NCBI GenBank assembly: GCA_028705905.1
Contig: JAQWCP010000094.1
Span: 1-6,542 of the forward strand
Direction of reading: 5' to 3'
Source: Oscillospiraceae bacterium
GTDB lineage: Bacteria > Bacillota > Clostridia > Oscillospirales > Oscillospiraceae
Length of the DNA: 6,542 bases
The notes under the pieces were generated by a model. It ran no database searches, was not told where the DNA came from, and saw nothing but the letters and a program-made list of their open reading frames with translations. Shown here in pieces: positions 5,993 through 6,542 of this stretch (position 1 is its first letter; the number at the start of each line of letters is the position of its first letter). Made by a program: the position numbers and the translations under genes.

Positions 5993-6448
5993 GAACGAGA
6001 CCTTCACGGTCTTTCCGGCAGCCGCTGCAACGGCTTCGAGCTGGTGGAGTTCATCAAGGGAATCGAGCGAGACCTTCACGCCCTTTTCCACGGCCAGTTT
6101 CAGGTCTGCCGGTGTCTTGGAGCTCCCGTTGAAGAGCAGCTTCTCCGGGGCCATGCCGGCTTCGAGCGCAAGGTTGAGTTCTCCTGAGGAGAAGACATCT
6201 GCCCCCGCCCCCTTCTGGGCGAGCGCCCGCATCAGGGCGAGGTTGCCGTTTGCCTTTGCCGCAAAGAGCACCTGCACCTTCGGGTAGCGTGCCCCGAGAG
6301 ATTTTTGGTAACTCTCGAACTGTTCGACAACCCGGTCCTCGCTTGTCACGTACAGCGGCGTCCCGTATTTTTCTGCGAGCGCTACGCAGTCCAGCCCGTT
6401 GATGGTGAGGTGGCCATTCTTTATCGAGAGGTGGTGGGCGAGTTTCAT
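5939..6448 (-). pseudogene. lysA: Truncated diaminopimelate decarboxylase (N-terminal part only)
   Basis: LysA converts meso-diaminopimelate to lysine, the last step of the pathway. The first 152 residues (6448-5993) are a clean N-terminal PLP-barrel segment: IKNGHLTINGLDCVALAEKY, then YGTPLYVTSED, then the cofactor lysine Lys65 in FAAKANGNL, then GADVFSSGELNLALEAGM. After VKVSF the frame runs for 17 unrelated residues in AT-rich DNA to a TAG at 5941-5939. The usual continuation (RVNP and onward) and the whole C-terminal half with the substrate-binding and dimer residues are missing, since full enzymes are about 420 residues. The start at 6448 is chosen because MKLAHHLSIKNG fits the family and its ATG overlaps the stop of the upstream aminotransferase gene (ATGA). 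The wording resembles methanogen LysA proteins, a recollection rather than a search result. As assembled it cannot make an active enzyme. Confidence 0.85.
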
Positions 6449-6542
6449 AAGTTCATCTTCCGCATCCGTTCGATTGCTTCGTTGATCCGGGCAACCGGGC
6501 GCGTGATCGCAAACCGGACATAACACTCGCCGCTTGCACCAA
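6445..6542 (-). CDS. C-terminal end of a class I/II aminotransferase (partial)
   Basis: Reading leftward from the window edge, 31 codons encode GASGECYVRFAITRPVARIN followed by EAIERMRKMNL and a TGA stop at 6447-6445. The G-x-G-E-x-Y-x-R-F/I pattern with a closing amphipathic helix is typical of the end of class I/II PLP aminotransferases. Next to lysA, the obvious candidate is the LL-diaminopimelate aminotransferase (DapL type) or the succinyl-DAP aminotransferase, but 31 residues cannot separate these. Its stop overlaps the lysA start by four bases (ATGA), which indicates a tightly packed lysine operon with translational coupling. The 5' part lies outside the window. Confidence 0.7.
   Translation of the reverse strand, partial: GASGECYVRFAITRPVARINEAIERMRKMNL

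Noticed and set aside
5991..6523. Forward-strand open frames opposite lysA (98 and 72 codons)
   Set aside because: They are antisense shadows of a GC-rich gene, rich in Ala, Ser and Arg in low-complexity order, while the reverse frame is plainly LysA and the aminotransferase end.
6449..6526. A 26-residue N-terminal extension of the LysA frame
   Set aside because: It overlaps the aminotransferase C-terminus in another frame and resembles nothing in LysA proteins; the ATGA overlap gives the natural start.

Overview
The window is a mosaic of three kinds of DNA. Most of it (about 1-5990) looks like a spore-forming Clostridia-class firmicute. The evidence is a Csp-type subtilisin followed by a SleC-type spore cortex-lytic enzyme, strong GGAGG-type ribosome binding sites, an IS256-family element, and a membrane-anchored GGDEF/EAL protein. 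The last ~550 bases (about 5993-6542) have a different, GC-rich composition. They carry the 3' end of an aminotransferase gene and the 5' part of a diaminopimelate decarboxylase gene whose wording reminds me of methanogenic archaea of the Methanomicrobia type. That origin is from memory and untested.

Layout: (1) 3-1499 (+), a Csp/S8 subtilisin missing its beginning at the window edge but with an intact catalytic triad. (2) 1516-2754 (+), a SleC-like protein with a carboxypeptidase-regulatory-like N-terminal part, a SpoIID-type lytic domain and a C-terminal peptidoglycan-binding domain. In clostridial spores Csp proteases cut pro-SleC to start cortex hydrolysis during germination, so the pair reads as a protease and its substrate in one transcript. 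(3) 2757-4208, a complete IS256-family insertion sequence with 26-bp imperfect inverted repeats. Its transposase carries one in-frame amber codon before the last catalytic residue, and its translation start is wrapped in a hairpin whose loop holds the likely promoter. (4) 4209-4383, a gene-free, palindrome-rich stretch of unknown nature. (5) 4384-5769 (-), a membrane-anchored protein with a degenerate GGDEF domain and an apparently intact c-di-GMP phosphodiesterase (EAL) domain. (6) 5770-5992, mostly non-coding, but it holds what looks like the C-terminal end of a second, broken GGDEF gene just upstream of the EAL gene. (7) 5993-6542 (-), the lysine-biosynthesis fragment, in which lysA is cut off in mid-domain at a sharp base-composition boundary.

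The most notable points are the read-through-protection architecture of the IS, the abrupt lysA junction (genuine transfer or assembly chimera), the GGDEF remnant, and the unexplained structured block beside the IS. I see no CRISPR array, tRNA, rRNA or recognisable riboswitch, and no clear case for a wholly new multi-gene system.
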